In this document: in pieces, positions 26,959 to 36,570 of the stretch | Position numbering within the stretch: the first letter of the stretch is position 1 | Layout: the number at the start of each line of letters is the position of its first letter | Assembly (NCBI RefSeq): GCF_025907915.1 | Contig: NZ_JAPAAF010000005.1 | Location: 62,001-126,000 of the forward strand | DNA from: Gaoshiqia sediminis | Lineage (GTDB): Bacteria; Bacteroidota; Bacteroidia; Bacteroidales; Prolixibacteraceae | Reading direction: 5' to 3' | Length of the DNA: 64,000 nt | The notes under the pieces: generated by a model | What the model was told of the DNA's origin: nothing | Database searches by the model: none | Seen by the model: the letters and a program-made list of their open reading frames with translations, nothing else | Made by a program: the position numbers and the translations under genes

Positions 26959-28840
26959 TTTCGGCGAGAGGAATGGTAAAGTAAAATGTTGCCCCCTTGT
27001 CCGGACTGCTGTTGACACCGATTTTGCCCCCGTTTTTTTCGACAAATTCGCGGCAAATAACCAAGCCGAGCCCACTTCCTGATTCGCCTTCGGTACCATA
27101 CGTGGTTGTGTTTTCAGTGTATTGAAAAATGCGCTCCAAATCGGATTCCCGAATACCTACACCTTGGTCGATTACGAGAACTTTCACCTCACCAGGCAGT
27201 CTTTCGCAGGTAATACGGATATCGGTATCCCGGTGTGAAAACTTAATCGCATTAAAAACCAGGTTTCGCACAACTGTTGAAATCATATCCTTATCTGCAA
27301 AGACGATGGTCTCTGAAGGCATATCCAACACCAGTTGCTGTGATTTTTCGTGCAAGTTCGATTTGGCCAGATCTTCCACATCTTCGCAAATCTGACGAAG
27401 GTTAAATCTGGTCCGGAACACTTTTATACGGTTGGTTTGCGAACGGGTCCAGTACAACAAATTCTCAAGCAGTTTGAAACCCTGTTCGGTAGCGTTGTTC
27501 AAATCGACAATAATCTGTTTGATCTCATCGCGCGAAAAACGTTCAAAATCCTCTCTCAAAAGGCTGGTATAACTTACCAGGGCATTGAACGGATTTTTCA
27601 AGTCGTGTGCAATGATAGAGAAAAACTTGTCTTTCGCATTGTTTAGCTTTTTCAACTCCTCGGTTTTTTCTTTCAGTTCAAGGCTAAGTTTCCGCTCTTT
27701 GTGAAGCAAATAGAAAACCACCGCCAAACTAAAAATCACCAGAAAAATAATCAGGTACATGTACGACTGTGTTATGCGCCGGGCCTCTATTTCTTCCAGC
27801 TGGGCATGGTTCTGCTGCCGCAGCTCCAATATTTCACGCTGTTTTTTTTCAAGGTTATATTGCGCCTCCAGTTTTCGGATCATCAGATTTTTCTTCTCGC
27901 CAATCAAACTATCATAAACTTCGTTAAACAGGTTATAATACTGGTAAGCATTCTGATAATCACCCACTTCTTCGTAATAAACGGCCAGGTTGCTGTAAAC
28001 ATCGCCTGATAAATTGTATAATCCGATATCATTTACAATATCCAATGCGGACAAAAAGTTGGAAAGGGCCTGCGGATATTTTTTTTGGTCGAGATAAACC
28101 AGGCCAATGTTATTAAGCGTTGTAGCAACACCGTCCTGGTTGTTCATCGAGCGGTACAAAGCAAGCGCTTTCTGGTAAAAAGACAGGCTTTCATCATAAT
28201 GCTTACGATCATATTCAATTGTACCCTGATTATTGATGATATTGACCAAGGACAAGCTATCTTTCAATTTTTCGGCCAGAATCAAAGCCTTTTTATTTAA
28301 AACGAAGGCCGTATCCATTAGTTTTTTGTTTTGGAAGCCGATGGCCATGTTGATGAACGAACGCATCACACCAGCCTCGTTTCCGGCCAAACTGTCGATG
28401 GTGTGCGATTGCCGGTAAAGCGAAATGGCCTTATCGTAATCTTCAAGTTCATCGTATATCATGCCCAGGTTGTTGAGCAGTTTACTTTTCTGGGCCAGAT
28501 TGCCCGAGGCCTCGGCCAGTTCAAGACCGGCATAATAACAGGCAGTAGCTTCATGAAAATTACCCCGGTTAAAGTTTGCCAATCCATAATAATTCTGAAT
28601 AACGACCAGGGCCGAATCGTGGTTCAATTGGTTGGCCAGACGCTGGGCCTGTTCCAGATATGATAACGTTGTATCAAATAACTCGGCAAAATCAAGCGAT
28701 CGACTGGCACGTTCGAGCAATCGGGCCAACTCTCCGGCTTGATCCGTTTTTTCCAGCCTTCGGTTTTGCCCAAAAGCAGCAACAATTACTAATACGAAGA
28801 AAAAAGATAGTGAGCAAAATCTTTTCATCATGACAATCAA
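26939..28840 (-). CDS. TPR-containing sensor histidine kinase
   Basis: This is a transmembrane two-component kinase of 633 residues. A signal peptide (CSLSFFFVLVIVAAFG) is followed by about seven tetratricopeptide repeats (about 35-320) that would lie in the periplasm, a coiled coil, and a membrane helix (YLIIFLVIFSLAVVFYLL). The cytoplasmic kinase has the H box AHDLKNPFNALVSY (His about 412), N box NLVFNAIKFS, G1 DQGVGI and G2 GSGLGLVICREF. There is no receiver or output domain, and no response-regulator gene is adjacent, so the kinase is an orphan. The peptide or protein sensed by the TPRs is unknown. The start at 28840 has alternatives at Met4 and Met5. Confidence 0.92.
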   Translation of the reverse strand: MIVMMKRFCSLSFFFVLVIVAAFGQNRRLEKTDQAGELARLLERASRSLDFAELFDTTLSYLEQAQRLANQLNHDSALVVIQNYYGLANFNRGNFHEATACYYAGLELAEASGNLAQKSKLLNNLGMIYDELEDYDKAISLYRQSHTIDSLAGNEAGVMRSFINMAIGFQNKKLMDTAFVLNKKALILAEKLKDSLSLVNIINNQGTIEYDRKHYDESLSFYQKALALYRSMNNQDGVATTLNNIGLVYLDQKKYPQALSNFLSALDIVNDIGLYNLSGDVYSNLAVYYEEVGDYQNAYQYYNLFNEVYDSLIGEKKNLMIRKLEAQYNLEKKQREILELRQQNHAQLEEIEARRITQSYMYLIIFLVIFSLAVVFYLLHKERKLSLELKEKTEELKKLNNAKDKFFSIIAHDLKNPFNALVSYTSLLREDFERFSRDEIKQIIVDLNNATEQGFKLLENLLYWTRSQTNRIKVFRTRFNLRQICEDVEDLAKSNLHEKSQQLVLDMPSETIVFADKDMISTVVRNLVFNAIKFSHRDTDIRITCERLPGEVKVLVIDQGVGIRESDLERIFQYTENTTTYGTEGESGSGLGLVICREFVEKNGGKIGVNSSPDKGATFYFTIPLAETTSKNG

Positions 28841-28861
28841 CCGTTTTCCTGAATCCTAAAA

Positions 28862-28869
28862 CAAATATA
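28862..28869 (-). promoter_or_regulatory. Likely -7 box (TATATTTG) for the TPR histidine kinase gene
   Basis: The minus-strand sequence TATATTTG lies 21 bases before the start at 28840. A TTTG at 28893-28896 on the same strand is 23 bases upstream, slightly longer than the usual spacer. Confidence 0.5.
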
Positions 28870-29043
28870 AAACAAAACCGCCAAGTAGCTTCCAAATTGG
28901 CACAAACCAATGGTGTTTGATAAAAAATTTGAAAACAGGAACAACCCAGGTTATCTCCCCACCTTTTTTTTAACAGACAAAATGTCTTTGAAATCATTTA
29001 TAGATTGCTTAATTCTGTAAAAAAATAAGACAAAAGAAAACCT

Positions 29044-30267
29044 ATGAGTACACACAATGCGCAGTATTACATCGATCGCGAAGACCGTTTCGGAGCCCAC
29101 AATTACCATCCGCTTCCGGTTGTTCTGGAACGTGGCGAAGGTGTGTTTGTGTGGGATGTGGAAGGCAACAAATATTTCGATTTTCTGGCTGCTTATTCGG
29201 CTGTCAATCAAGGACATTGCCACCCGCGTATTGTTCGGGCGTTGACCGACCAGGCACAAAAACTGGCACTCACCTCGCGTGCCTTTTACAACAATGTGTT
29301 GGGCGAATGGGAAGAGTACATGACCGGTCTGTTTGGCTACGATAAAATGTTACCGATGAACTCGGGTGCCGAAGCCGACGAAACAGCCCTTAAACTGACC
29401 CGGAAGTGGGCTTACAAAGTTAAAGGCATCCCGCGTAATCAGGCCAAAATTGTGGTCTGCAACGGCAACTTTCACGGGCGCACCATCACCATTGTGTCCA
29501 TGTCGTCCGACCCGGATGCATATAACGACTACGGCCCCTACACACCAGGTTTTGTCAACATACCTTACAACAATCCGGAAGTACTTGAAAAAGCGCTCCG
29601 AGATCCGGACGTGGCGGGTTTCCTGGTTGAGCCCATCCAGGCCGAAGCCGGGGTTTACGTCCCCGAGGACGGCTATCTGCGAAAAGCTGCTGAATTATGC
29701 AAAAAATACAATGTCCTTTTTATTGCTGATGAAGTGCAGACAGGTTTGGCCCGTACGGGCAAAATGCTGGCCTGCGACCACGAAAACGTGCGCCCAGATA
29801 TCCTGATCCTGGGAAAAGCTATTTCGGGCGGCATGTTTCCTGTGTCTTGCGTATTGGCCGACGATGAAATCATGCTGACCATCAAGCCAGGTGAACATGG
29901 TTCTACCTACGGCGGGAATCCTATTGCCGGACAGGTGGCCATCGCCGCACTCAACGTCATCCGGGACGAAAATCTGGCTGAAAATGCCACACGTATGGGT
30001 GAGATTTTCCGTAGTGAGATGCGTGCTGTCCAGTCGGGAATGATTGAAATTGTTAGGGGAAAAGGTTTGCTGAATGCTATTGCCATCAAGCCAACAGGGG
30101 GCAAAACAGCTTGGGACGTGTGCCTGGCGATGAAAGAAAACGGCATTCTTGCCAAACCCACACACCAGCACATCATTCGTTTCACGCCACCGTTGGTAAT
30201 TACCGAAGAGCAGATGCGCGAAGCACTTGACCGTATTAAGAAAACAATTGCGGATTTTGGTTTTTAG
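29044..30267 (+). CDS. rocD: Ornithine aminotransferase
   Basis: This is a pyridoxal-phosphate class III aminotransferase converting ornithine and 2-oxoglutarate to glutamate semialdehyde and glutamate. The 407 residues open with the family pattern [20 protein letters not shown]. They show [49 protein letters not shown] and the PLP lysine in [15 protein letters not shown], then [14 protein letters not shown]. The Y-H-P-L-P-V-V segment distinguishes ornithine aminotransferase from acetylornithine aminotransferase. It is monocistronic with a strong terminator. It links arginine/ornithine breakdown to proline and glutamate. Confidence 0.94.
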   Translation: MSTHNAQYYIDREDRFGAHNYHPLPVVLERGEGVFVWDVEGNKYFDFLAAYSAVNQGHCHPRIVRALTDQAQKLALTSRAFYNNVLGEWEEYMTGLFGYDKMLPMNSGAEADETALKLTRKWAYKVKGIPRNQAKIVVCNGNFHGRTITIVSMSSDPDAYNDYGPYTPGFVNIPYNNPEVLEKALRDPDVAGFLVEPIQAEAGVYVPEDGYLRKAAELCKKYNVLFIADEVQTGLARTGKMLACDHENVRPDILILGKAISGGMFPVSCVLADDEIMLTIKPGEHGSTYGGNPIAGQVAIAALNVIRDENLAENATRMGEIFRSEMRAVQSGMIEIVRGKGLLNAIAIKPTGGKTAWDVCLAMKENGILAKPTHQHIIRFTPPLVITEEQMREALDRIKKTIADFGF

Positions 30268-30291
30268 CAATATGGCCAGTAATGGCCTGAC

Positions 30292-30322
30292 AAGGGAAGT
30301 GAGCAATCATTTCCCTTTTTTA
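30292..30322 (+). terminator. Intrinsic terminator after rocD
   Basis: AAGGGAAGTGA (30292-30302) pairs with TCATTTCCCTT (30307-30317), with one G-U, around a GCAA tetraloop, followed by a run of Ts. Confidence 0.9.
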
Positions 30323-30351
30323 TTTTTTCTCAATCACGTCCTGAATTACCA

Positions 30352-32724
30352 TTATTCTCCGGACAAATAACCGGCATGTTTGCCAATAATTCCCTTCATA
30401 CTGACATTGTAATTCCTGCCATATTCAGTTACAAAAAGTCCCTGGTTCATGTAGCCTCCCATCCGGCTCACTTTGTCAAACGAAAACACGCATTGCGTCA
30501 AATCAGGCTGAAAGCCAAAAAGACAATCGATGAAATTTTCACCATAATTAAACAGGGCCGACATAAAGTAGAAAGCTACATCGTATCCCTGAAAACTGAA
30601 CTGGTTGGGTTCGGCAGCAAAGTTGCGTCTGAATCTGCTAACAAAGTGGTTCACTACGGGTGATTGGTAATCGACAAAATACGGACTGAGAAAATTCAGG
30701 TTTGTATGATGAAAATATTCCGTTTGGATACTTTTATAACGCTGAAAATTAGACTGCCCCACAAGCGTCACCGGATATTTCTCGGCAATCCCGTTAAGGT
30801 TGGTGATGGCCACACTTAACTGCGCTTCGGTTTCGGAAGGGATGATAAAAACATTTTCCTGATCATTGCTTAAAATCCGTGACAACCCCCAGGTACCTTC
30901 TTCCTGAAAGTTATACTCGTGAAAAAGCACCCGGTTGGAGTGGTTATTGAAGTCCGAAAAGAACAGCTTTTCCCGGCAGAGGCTCACCAGTTCCGCTTCC
31001 GGAAGATGCTTGTACTCTCCCATCTTCAGCACAATCAGGTTTTTATCGTAATATTCCTCTGCAATGTAATCCGCCGTTTTTCGGATCAAGTATTCTTTAG
31101 TCGGATTTACCTTGAAATAATACGGATTGTTTTGCTCGAAGGTACCCGCTGCCGACAAGGGAGAAACCATCGGAATGCGGTTTTTAAATGCAAAATCGGC
31201 TACCTGCTTTTGTTGCTCGGGATATACCGGCCCGATGATCAAATCGAGCTCCCTGAAAATGTCCAGTCGGATCAACGAATCAATGACCGCAGCACTTTGA
31301 TTGGTATCAAACACATTCAGCTGTACATGCATACCCGCCCGCTGTAAACTGTCGACAGCCAATAAAACACCTTCATAAAAATGAAGGAAGTTGTCTGAAC
31401 GGGCATAAACCTGTTTGTCTTTTCGAATATAGAAAGAATCAACCGGGAGTTCCGATACATTCTTCACCTGATTCAACAGGGACGTATCGGCGAGCATTTC
31501 TTCCACACTCACACGCACCCGGTTTATGGTGTCGTTGGCCGGTAAATATAACGGCAGCATTAATCCAACCTGATAAAAGCCGGTGCGTGCTGCCGGGTTG
31601 GGCGGGCAAACAGACGAAGTATTCTCCACATAAACTTCAATCGAATAGTCCGTTTTATCAGCTGGCGAAACCGGCGTTTTGATCATGAATTCGGTGTCCG
31701 GTTGAATTTTTTCTTTCTTTTTGGGGACAAGAATGGTTTCTCCGGCCACCAAACCGCGGTAATTCAATACCGGGTTAACGCGTTTCAATTCCGGAATTTT
31801 TACATCAAAACGGCGGGAAATGCTATACAATGTTTCACCCCTGCCAACTTCATACTTTTCAAAGGCAGATTCATCGGCTGGCACCACTTGAATTTCCGGC
31901 ACCTTTTGCATGGGAATACGGATCTGCAATCCGCTCTGCAACCCGTTTTTCAGCACGGGGTTCAGTTCAGTCAATTCATCCTTGGTGATATCATATTTTT
32001 TCTCCAAGCCCCAGAATGTCTCGCCGCTCACCACCCGGTGCCAGAAATACCCATCTTCAGATGCAACAGCTCCCGTCGTTTGCGGGCCCTCCTCCGGCTG
32101 TATTTTCAGCTCCATGCCAATACGAAGACCATTGACAGCTCCCGGATTCATCGCTAAAATGGATGCAATGCTACAATTGTATTTCTTCGAAATGGAGTAC
32201 AAAGTTTCGTTGCCCACTACGCGATGGAGAACCTCGCCGGGCACTTCGGGTTCCAATAGTGCCTTTTCAGCTTGTTGAGCAGCGATCCGTTCCAGGTCAG
32301 CTTTTACGGGGATGCGTAATACCTGACCTTTGTTGATGCCGGTACGGGCTTCCGGGTTATATTTCAGGATGTCCTCCACATCCACATCAAACTGTCTGGC
32401 AATGTAATGCAAGGTATTTTTTCGTTTCACTTTATAGTGAACAAACGATGGCAATTCCTCTTGCTGCTGTGGATAGACTGCTTTCGTTGGATTTGTTTGC
32501 AGGGATGGAATGCGCAATTGCTGACCGGCTTTCAGTCCAAGCACCAAATCCGGATTGGCATTCACCAGCTCTTTCTGTTCGATACCAAAGGCCTTGCTGA
32601 TGGAATAAATTGTTTCGCCCGGTTTTACCTGATGCATGACAAAACCAAGGTTGTTACTGGTCTGCGCAGCGGCAACCACCATCAAAACCAGCACGAAAAA
32701 GGCAACAAGAACAGAATTCTTCAT
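30352..32724 (-). CDS. Five-LysM protein fused to a type 1 substrate-binding domain
   Basis: The 790 residues start with a signal peptide (VLVAFFVLVLMVVAAAQ). Five LysM units follow, each with the pattern H/Y-x-V-x-x-x-E/N-T-(L/I)-x-x-I: around MHQVKPGETIYSIS, HYKVKRKNTLHYIA, LHRVVGNETLYSIS, WHRVVSGETFWGLE and YEVGRGETLYSIS. From about residue 385 a bilobal periplasmic-binding fold begins (YQVGLMLPLYLP), with LDLIIGPVYPEQQKQVADFA and NRIPMVSPLSAAGTF. LysM binds GlcNAc in peptidoglycan, so the protein is likely wall-anchored with a ligand-binding head. The receptor fold resembles amino-acid/amide sensors (LivJ-like), but there is no ABC permease here. The ligand is unknown. Confidence 0.85.
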   Translation of the reverse strand: MKNSVLVAFFVLVLMVVAAAQTSNNLGFVMHQVKPGETIYSISKAFGIEQKELVNANPDLVLGLKAGQQLRIPSLQTNPTKAVYPQQQEELPSFVHYKVKRKNTLHYIARQFDVDVEDILKYNPEARTGINKGQVLRIPVKADLERIAAQQAEKALLEPEVPGEVLHRVVGNETLYSISKKYNCSIASILAMNPGAVNGLRIGMELKIQPEEGPQTTGAVASEDGYFWHRVVSGETFWGLEKKYDITKDELTELNPVLKNGLQSGLQIRIPMQKVPEIQVVPADESAFEKYEVGRGETLYSISRRFDVKIPELKRVNPVLNYRGLVAGETILVPKKKEKIQPDTEFMIKTPVSPADKTDYSIEVYVENTSSVCPPNPAARTGFYQVGLMLPLYLPANDTINRVRVSVEEMLADTSLLNQVKNVSELPVDSFYIRKDKQVYARSDNFLHFYEGVLLAVDSLQRAGMHVQLNVFDTNQSAAVIDSLIRLDIFRELDLIIGPVYPEQQKQVADFAFKNRIPMVSPLSAAGTFEQNNPYYFKVNPTKEYLIRKTADYIAEEYYDKNLIVLKMGEYKHLPEAELVSLCREKLFFSDFNNHSNRVLFHEYNFQEEGTWGLSRILSNDQENVFIIPSETEAQLSVAITNLNGIAEKYPVTLVGQSNFQRYKSIQTEYFHHTNLNFLSPYFVDYQSPVVNHFVSRFRRNFAAEPNQFSFQGYDVAFYFMSALFNYGENFIDCLFGFQPDLTQCVFSFDKVSRMGGYMNQGLFVTEYGRNYNVSMKGIIGKHAGYLSGE

Positions 32725-32743
32725 TTCTTATTTTTTTGAATCT

Positions 32744-32751
32744 CAAAATTA
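32744..32751 (-). promoter_or_regulatory. Possible -7 box (TAATTTTG) for the LysM protein gene
   Basis: The minus strand reads TAATTTTG, fitting TAnnTTTG, 19 bases before the ATG at 32724. The leader would be very short, so this is tentative. Confidence 0.3.
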
Positions 32752-32834
32752 ACACATCATAGTCAGATGTGTTATAAAACGGTCAGCATCGCGGTTCATT
32801 GTTCCCTGACAGAATAATGGCCAACCACTAATCC

Positions 32835-33821
32835 CTAAAACCCTTTACCTCCGAAATAAGTCATAAACTGAAAGCGTTCATAGGCCACAGCATGATCGGC
32901 CTGAATGCTGAGTTTTCCTTTAAAGTCGGTAATCGAGCCATATTTTTTGGTATCCATCCAGCGGGCAATTCCTTCATTTATCTTACTGATGGCAGAAATA
33001 CCTTCCTGGTACAACACTGAAGCCACCTGTACCGCACTGGCCCCGGCAAGCAACATTTTCAGGGCCGTCTCGGCGTTGTGGATGCCGGTTGTGGCCGCCA
33101 GCGGACAATCCGCATTGGGCGCCATAATCCCGGTCCAGCGCAAGGGTTGCAGATATTCTTTCTCCGAACTAAACACGTCTGCCGAGATTAAACTTCCCTT
33201 TTCAATATCGATATCTGGTGAATAGAAGCGGTTGAACAAGGTAATCCCGGCAATTCCGGTAGCAGACATATCTTTGATGACCCGCCCCAGGTTTGAAAAA
33301 TAAGGACTGATTTTGATGGTTACCGGAATGGTCACTACCTCAAGCACCTTTTTTACTGTCTCAAAATAAAACTGCTCGTTCGCCTCGTGGTTTTTATCCA
33401 GGTTGGATGGAATGATAAACAAATTCAGTTCGATGGCGTCGGCGCCAGCATCCTGCAATTTGCGGGCAAAAAGCGTCCATTCCGACGAGCTGATGCAACT
33501 GACACTGGCCACTACCGGAATATCGACCTCCGATTTGGCCTCGCGAATCAGGCTGATGTATTTGTTCAGGTTTTCCTCTTTGATCACATAATCGAAATAA
33601 TCCAGGTATTCCGGGTCTGCTGCCAGTTCTTTACGTTCGTTCAATTCTTCCTGAAGTTGAACGTAAATTTCCTCTTCAAACAACGATTTCAGTACCACGG
33701 CGCCGGCGCCGGCCTGCGCAATTTTTCTGATCTGATCGAGGTTTCCGGTCATGCTGCAGCTGGCTGCAACGACCGGGCTTTTCAATTCTAAACCGAAAAA
33801 GCGGGTTGATAAATTTGCCAT
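32835..33821 (-). CDS. Dihydroorotate dehydrogenase-like FMN protein
   Basis: The 328 residues form a PyrD-like TIM barrel (LSTRFFGLELKSPVVAASCS at the start, then GAGAVVLKSLFEEE, IPVVASVSC, TIPVTIKISPYFSNL and GIMAPNADCPLAATTGI). In class 1 dihydroorotate dehydrogenases the catalytic Cys lies in a segment close to LNxSCPN. Here the matching strand reads AIELNLFIIPSNLDKN, with no Cys, so this is probably not a working PyrD but the paralogous dihydroorotate dehydrogenase-like family. It is 135 bases downstream of nfnB on the same strand, so electron exchange with the Nfn flavoproteins is conceivable but unproven. Substrate unknown. Confidence 0.82.
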   Translation of the reverse strand: MANLSTRFFGLELKSPVVAASCSMTGNLDQIRKIAQAGAGAVVLKSLFEEEIYVQLQEELNERKELAADPEYLDYFDYVIKEENLNKYISLIREAKSEVDIPVVASVSCISSSEWTLFARKLQDAGADAIELNLFIIPSNLDKNHEANEQFYFETVKKVLEVVTIPVTIKISPYFSNLGRVIKDMSATGIAGITLFNRFYSPDIDIEKGSLISADVFSSEKEYLQPLRWTGIMAPNADCPLAATTGIHNAETALKMLLAGASAVQVASVLYQEGISAISKINEGIARWMDTKKYGSITDFKGKLSIQADHAVAYERFQFMTYFGGKGF

Positions 33822-33873
33822 AAGCTTATGATTTGAGCTTAAATATAATCGTTTATCGTGTCAAGTCAAAAGT

Positions 33874-33916
33874 AAAAAATTAAAAGTCAGAATTCATAAT
33901 ACATTGCAAATCTGAC
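33874..33916 (-). terminator. Possible terminator after nfnB
   Basis: On the minus strand GTCAGA pairs with TCTGAC (33911-33916 with 33886-33891) across a 19-base loop, and the 3' side continues TTTTAATTTTTT. The loop is long and the stem short, so the call is weak. Confidence 0.38.
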
Positions 33917-33955
33917 ATTAAAAGACTGCAGAGCAGCAAGCTAATTAACGCTGTA

Positions 33956-35428
33956 TCATTTTGATTCGGTTAGATAGCGGTGCATCCCGGCCGCAGCACG
34001 CCGACCGTCGCCCATGGCCAAAATGACGGTTGCCCCACCACGCACAATATCGCCGCCGGCAAAAAGTTCGGGGATGGAACTTTGCATCGATTCCGGGTCC
34101 ACCTCGATAGTGCCCCAGCGGCTCACCTTCAACTCGGGCAAAGCCGAAGGGATGAGCGGGTTAGGCGAAACGCCAATTGCTACCACCACGACGTCCACAT
34201 CGATATCAGTTTCCGAGCCTTCCACCACTACCGGGCGCCTTCTGCCCGATGCATCGGGTTCGCCCAGTTCCATGCGTTGAATGCGCATCCGGTTTACGCG
34301 GCCCTTTTCATCGGCAAAATATTCAACCGGGTTGGCCAGGTTGATAAATTCGATGCCTTCTTCTTCGGCGTGGTGAACCTCTTCCACGCGAGCAGGCATT
34401 TCTTCGCGCGAACGGCGGTAAATAATCATGGCCCGCGCTGCGCCAAGGCGTTTGGCGGTACGCACCGAGTCCATGGCCGTATTGCCACCGCCAACTACCG
34501 CCACATTTTTCCCTTTCAAAACAGGGGTATCAAATTCATCATTGGCAGCATTCATCAAGTTCACCCGTGTCAGGTATTCGTTTGATGACAGGATGCCGTT
34601 GTAATTCTCACCCGGAATGTTCATGAAACGCGGCAAACCGGCTCCGCTGGCCACAAAAAATGCGCAATAGCCTTCTTCTTTCAGATCCTCGAAAGTGGCG
34701 GTGCGCCCCACAATAAAGTTTCGTTCAAAACGAACCCCCATCTTCTTTAAATTGTCCAGCTCGACATCTACAATGTGGTTGGGCAGGCGGAATTCGGGAA
34801 TGCCGTATTTCAGCACTCCGCCAATTTCGTGCAGGGCCTCAAATACGGTCACCTCGTAGCCCAGTTTGATCATATCGCCGGCAAAAGCCAGCGAAGCAGG
34901 ACCTGAGCCAATGGCAGCTACCTTCATCCCGTTCTTAGGCGCCACTTCGGGTACCGAAATCTGTCCGCTTTCCCGTTCGTAATCGGCGGCAAATCGCTCA
35001 AGATAACCAATAGCCACGGGATCTTTTTTCAGTTTCAAGGTATAGAAGCAGCTGGCTTCACATTGTTTTTCCTGCGGGCAAACACGGCCACAAACTGCTG
35101 GCAGTGCTGAAGTTTCTTTCAGTGTTTTAGCAGCTTCGAGAAATTCTCCGCGCTCAATATTCTTAACAAACTTAGGGATATTGATGCTCACCGGGCAACC
35201 TTCGATACAGGTGGGGTTCACGCAATCCATGCAGCGCGAAGCTTCACGGCGTGCATTTTCCACGTCCAATCCCAGGTTTACTTCCCGATCTTGATAACAA
35301 ATACGCTCCTGCGGATCCATTTCGGGCATTTTCACCCGGGGAAGAGCTGTTCGTTCTTTATTCTTTATCTGGTTACGCAGCTCAATCCGCCACGCTTGCT
35401 CACGTTCCATTTTCAGGTATTCCTGCAT
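33956..35428 (-). CDS. nfnB: NADPH-binding large subunit of an Nfn-type flavin complex (GltD-like)
   Basis: The 490 residues are GltD-like. An N-terminal double 4Fe-4S domain comes first (CMDCVNPTCIEGCPVSI and VCGRVCPQEKQCEASC). A FAD Rossmann motif follows (VAAIGSGPASLAFAGDM), then the NADPH Rossmann motif VVGGGNTAMDSVRTAKRLGA and the closing FAD segment LFAGGDIVRGGATVI. True glutamate synthase would need a GltB subunit, which is absent. The next gene upstream is instead a 2Fe-2S/FAD/NAD reductase, the pairing of NfnAB or SudAB. NfnAB bifurcates electrons between NADH, ferredoxin and NADPH, and SudAB acts on polysulfide; sequence reading alone favours Nfn but does not exclude the other. The start at 35428 has an alternative Met seven codons in. 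Confidence 0.85.
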   Translation of the reverse strand: MQEYLKMEREQAWRIELRNQIKNKERTALPRVKMPEMDPQERICYQDREVNLGLDVENARREASRCMDCVNPTCIEGCPVSINIPKFVKNIERGEFLEAAKTLKETSALPAVCGRVCPQEKQCEASCFYTLKLKKDPVAIGYLERFAADYERESGQISVPEVAPKNGMKVAAIGSGPASLAFAGDMIKLGYEVTVFEALHEIGGVLKYGIPEFRLPNHIVDVELDNLKKMGVRFERNFIVGRTATFEDLKEEGYCAFFVASGAGLPRFMNIPGENYNGILSSNEYLTRVNLMNAANDEFDTPVLKGKNVAVVGGGNTAMDSVRTAKRLGAARAMIIYRRSREEMPARVEEVHHAEEEGIEFINLANPVEYFADEKGRVNRMRIQRMELGEPDASGRRRPVVVEGSETDIDVDVVVVAIGVSPNPLIPSALPELKVSRWGTIEVDPESMQSSIPELFAGGDIVRGGATVILAMGDGRRAAAGMHRYLTESK

Positions 35429-35471
35429 GTCATTTAGCTGATTTGGTTTTGTACGGTCACAGACCTAATCC

Positions 35472-36299
35472 TTATTTTTGAGTACTTAAATACCGCTCAA
35501 AAGCGTCCACTTCGTCCTGTTTGTAACCGCCCAGGCGAAGCAGCAACTCGTCAAAATCGATCTGGTGCGCATCAAATTCGGGCCCATCCACACAGGTGAA
35601 TTTGGTTTCGCCGCCAACAGTAACCCGGCAAGCGCCGCACATGCCGGTACCGTCCACCATGATGGCGTTCAGGCTGGCCTGCGTGGGAATGTCGTATTTT
35701 TTAGTCAGCAATGCCGTAAATTTCATCATCACTGCCGGACCAATAGCCACACATTCATCCACCTTTTCGCGCAAAATAACTTCCTCGGCACCGGCGGTAA
35801 CCAAGCCTTTTCTCCCATACGAGCCATCATCAGTCATAATAATGACTTCGTCTGACCATTTCCTGATTTCATCTTCCAGGATGATCAAATCTTTGCTCCG
35901 GGCAGCCAAAATACTGATGACGCGGTTTCCGGCCTTCTTAAAGCCCTCAACGATAGGCAGCAACGGCGCCACGCCTACCCCGCCCCCACAAGCCAGCACA
36001 GTACCCACGTTGTGGATTTCGGTAGCACGGCCCAGCGGGCCTACCATATCCAGAATTTCGTCGCCAGGCTGCAATTCGCATAAACGTTGTGAACTTACTC
36101 CCACCTTCTGGGCAACCAGGGTAATGGTGCCGGCTTTTTCGTCGGCTCCGGCAATGGTTAATGGAATGCGTTCACCCTTTTCGTCGATGCGCAAAATAAT
36201 AAAATGTCCGGGTTTCCGGGCGCGTGCAATGCGCGGCGCATGTACCACCAGCTTCACTACATTCTCCGAAAATTGCTCGGTTTTGATAATTTGGTTCAT
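35472..36299 (-). CDS. nfnA: FAD/NAD-binding 2Fe-2S small subunit of the Nfn-type complex
   Basis: The 275 residues resemble PyrK and ferredoxin-NADP reductases: a FAD barrel (ARARKPGHFIILRIDEKGER and PLTIAGADE), an NAD domain (VLACGGGVGVAPLLPIVEGF) and a C-terminal 2Fe-2S motif (GTGMCGACRVTVGGETKFTC, closed by CVDGPEFDAH). This is the family annotated as sulfide/dihydroorotate-dehydrogenase-like FAD/NAD-binding protein and is the small subunit of NfnAB. It lies 43 bases ahead of nfnB and is the first gene of the unit, with a promoter box at 36340-36347. Confidence 0.86.
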   Translation of the reverse strand: MNQIIKTEQFSENVVKLVVHAPRIARARKPGHFIILRIDEKGERIPLTIAGADEKAGTITLVAQKVGVSSQRLCELQPGDEILDMVGPLGRATEIHNVGTVLACGGGVGVAPLLPIVEGFKKAGNRVISILAARSKDLIILEDEIRKWSDEVIIMTDDGSYGRKGLVTAGAEEVILREKVDECVAIGPAVMMKFTALLTKKYDIPTQASLNAIMVDGTGMCGACRVTVGGETKFTCVDGPEFDAHQIDFDELLLRLGGYKQDEVDAFERYLSTQK

Positions 36300-36339
36300 A
36301 TCGGATTTAATCGATTTTTGTCTGATTTTTTTGACGGGG

Positions 36340-36347
36340 CAAAAATA
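36340..36347 (-). promoter_or_regulatory. Likely -7 box (TATTTTTG) for nfnAB
   Basis: The minus-strand reading TATTTTTG fits TAnnTTTG and lies 40 bases before the nfnA start. The rest of the 271-base gap to 36571 shows a CCCGT...ACGGG hairpin at 36377-36394 but no gene. Confidence 0.42.
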
Positions 36348-36570
36348 ACATTGTAGAGGGCAACATGCGGCATATTCCCGTTTTTTTTCACGGGTTTTAA
36401 CATTTCAGCAACAGGTAGGCCCGGTTTTGGAAAGCAGCACATGAAACAAACATGCCATTGACCAAATTATGACACAGGAATCTTCACAAATGACCAGATC
36501 AACGACAAATATTTTTCCACCCGGGAGAGCACATAAGCTTTAATAATTTTAAAACCCAACAGATATAGTT

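Noticed and set aside
29695-30306. A 203-codon minus-strand frame opposite rocD
   Set aside because: It lies entirely antisense to the conserved ornithine aminotransferase, apart from its first codons, and has no recognisable motif.
33980-34585. A 201-codon plus-strand frame antisense to nfnB
   Set aside because: It is His/Ala-rich shadow coding opposite a clearly conserved flavoprotein.
35596-36348. A 250-codon plus-strand frame opposite nfnA
   Set aside because: It is Pro/Ser/Thr-rich shadow coding opposite a well-supported gene.
36377-36394. Hairpin CCCGT...ACGGG followed by TTTT on the plus strand
   Set aside because: The short stem has a loop of eight bases, mostly T, and no plus-strand gene ends before it, so a terminator role cannot be supported.
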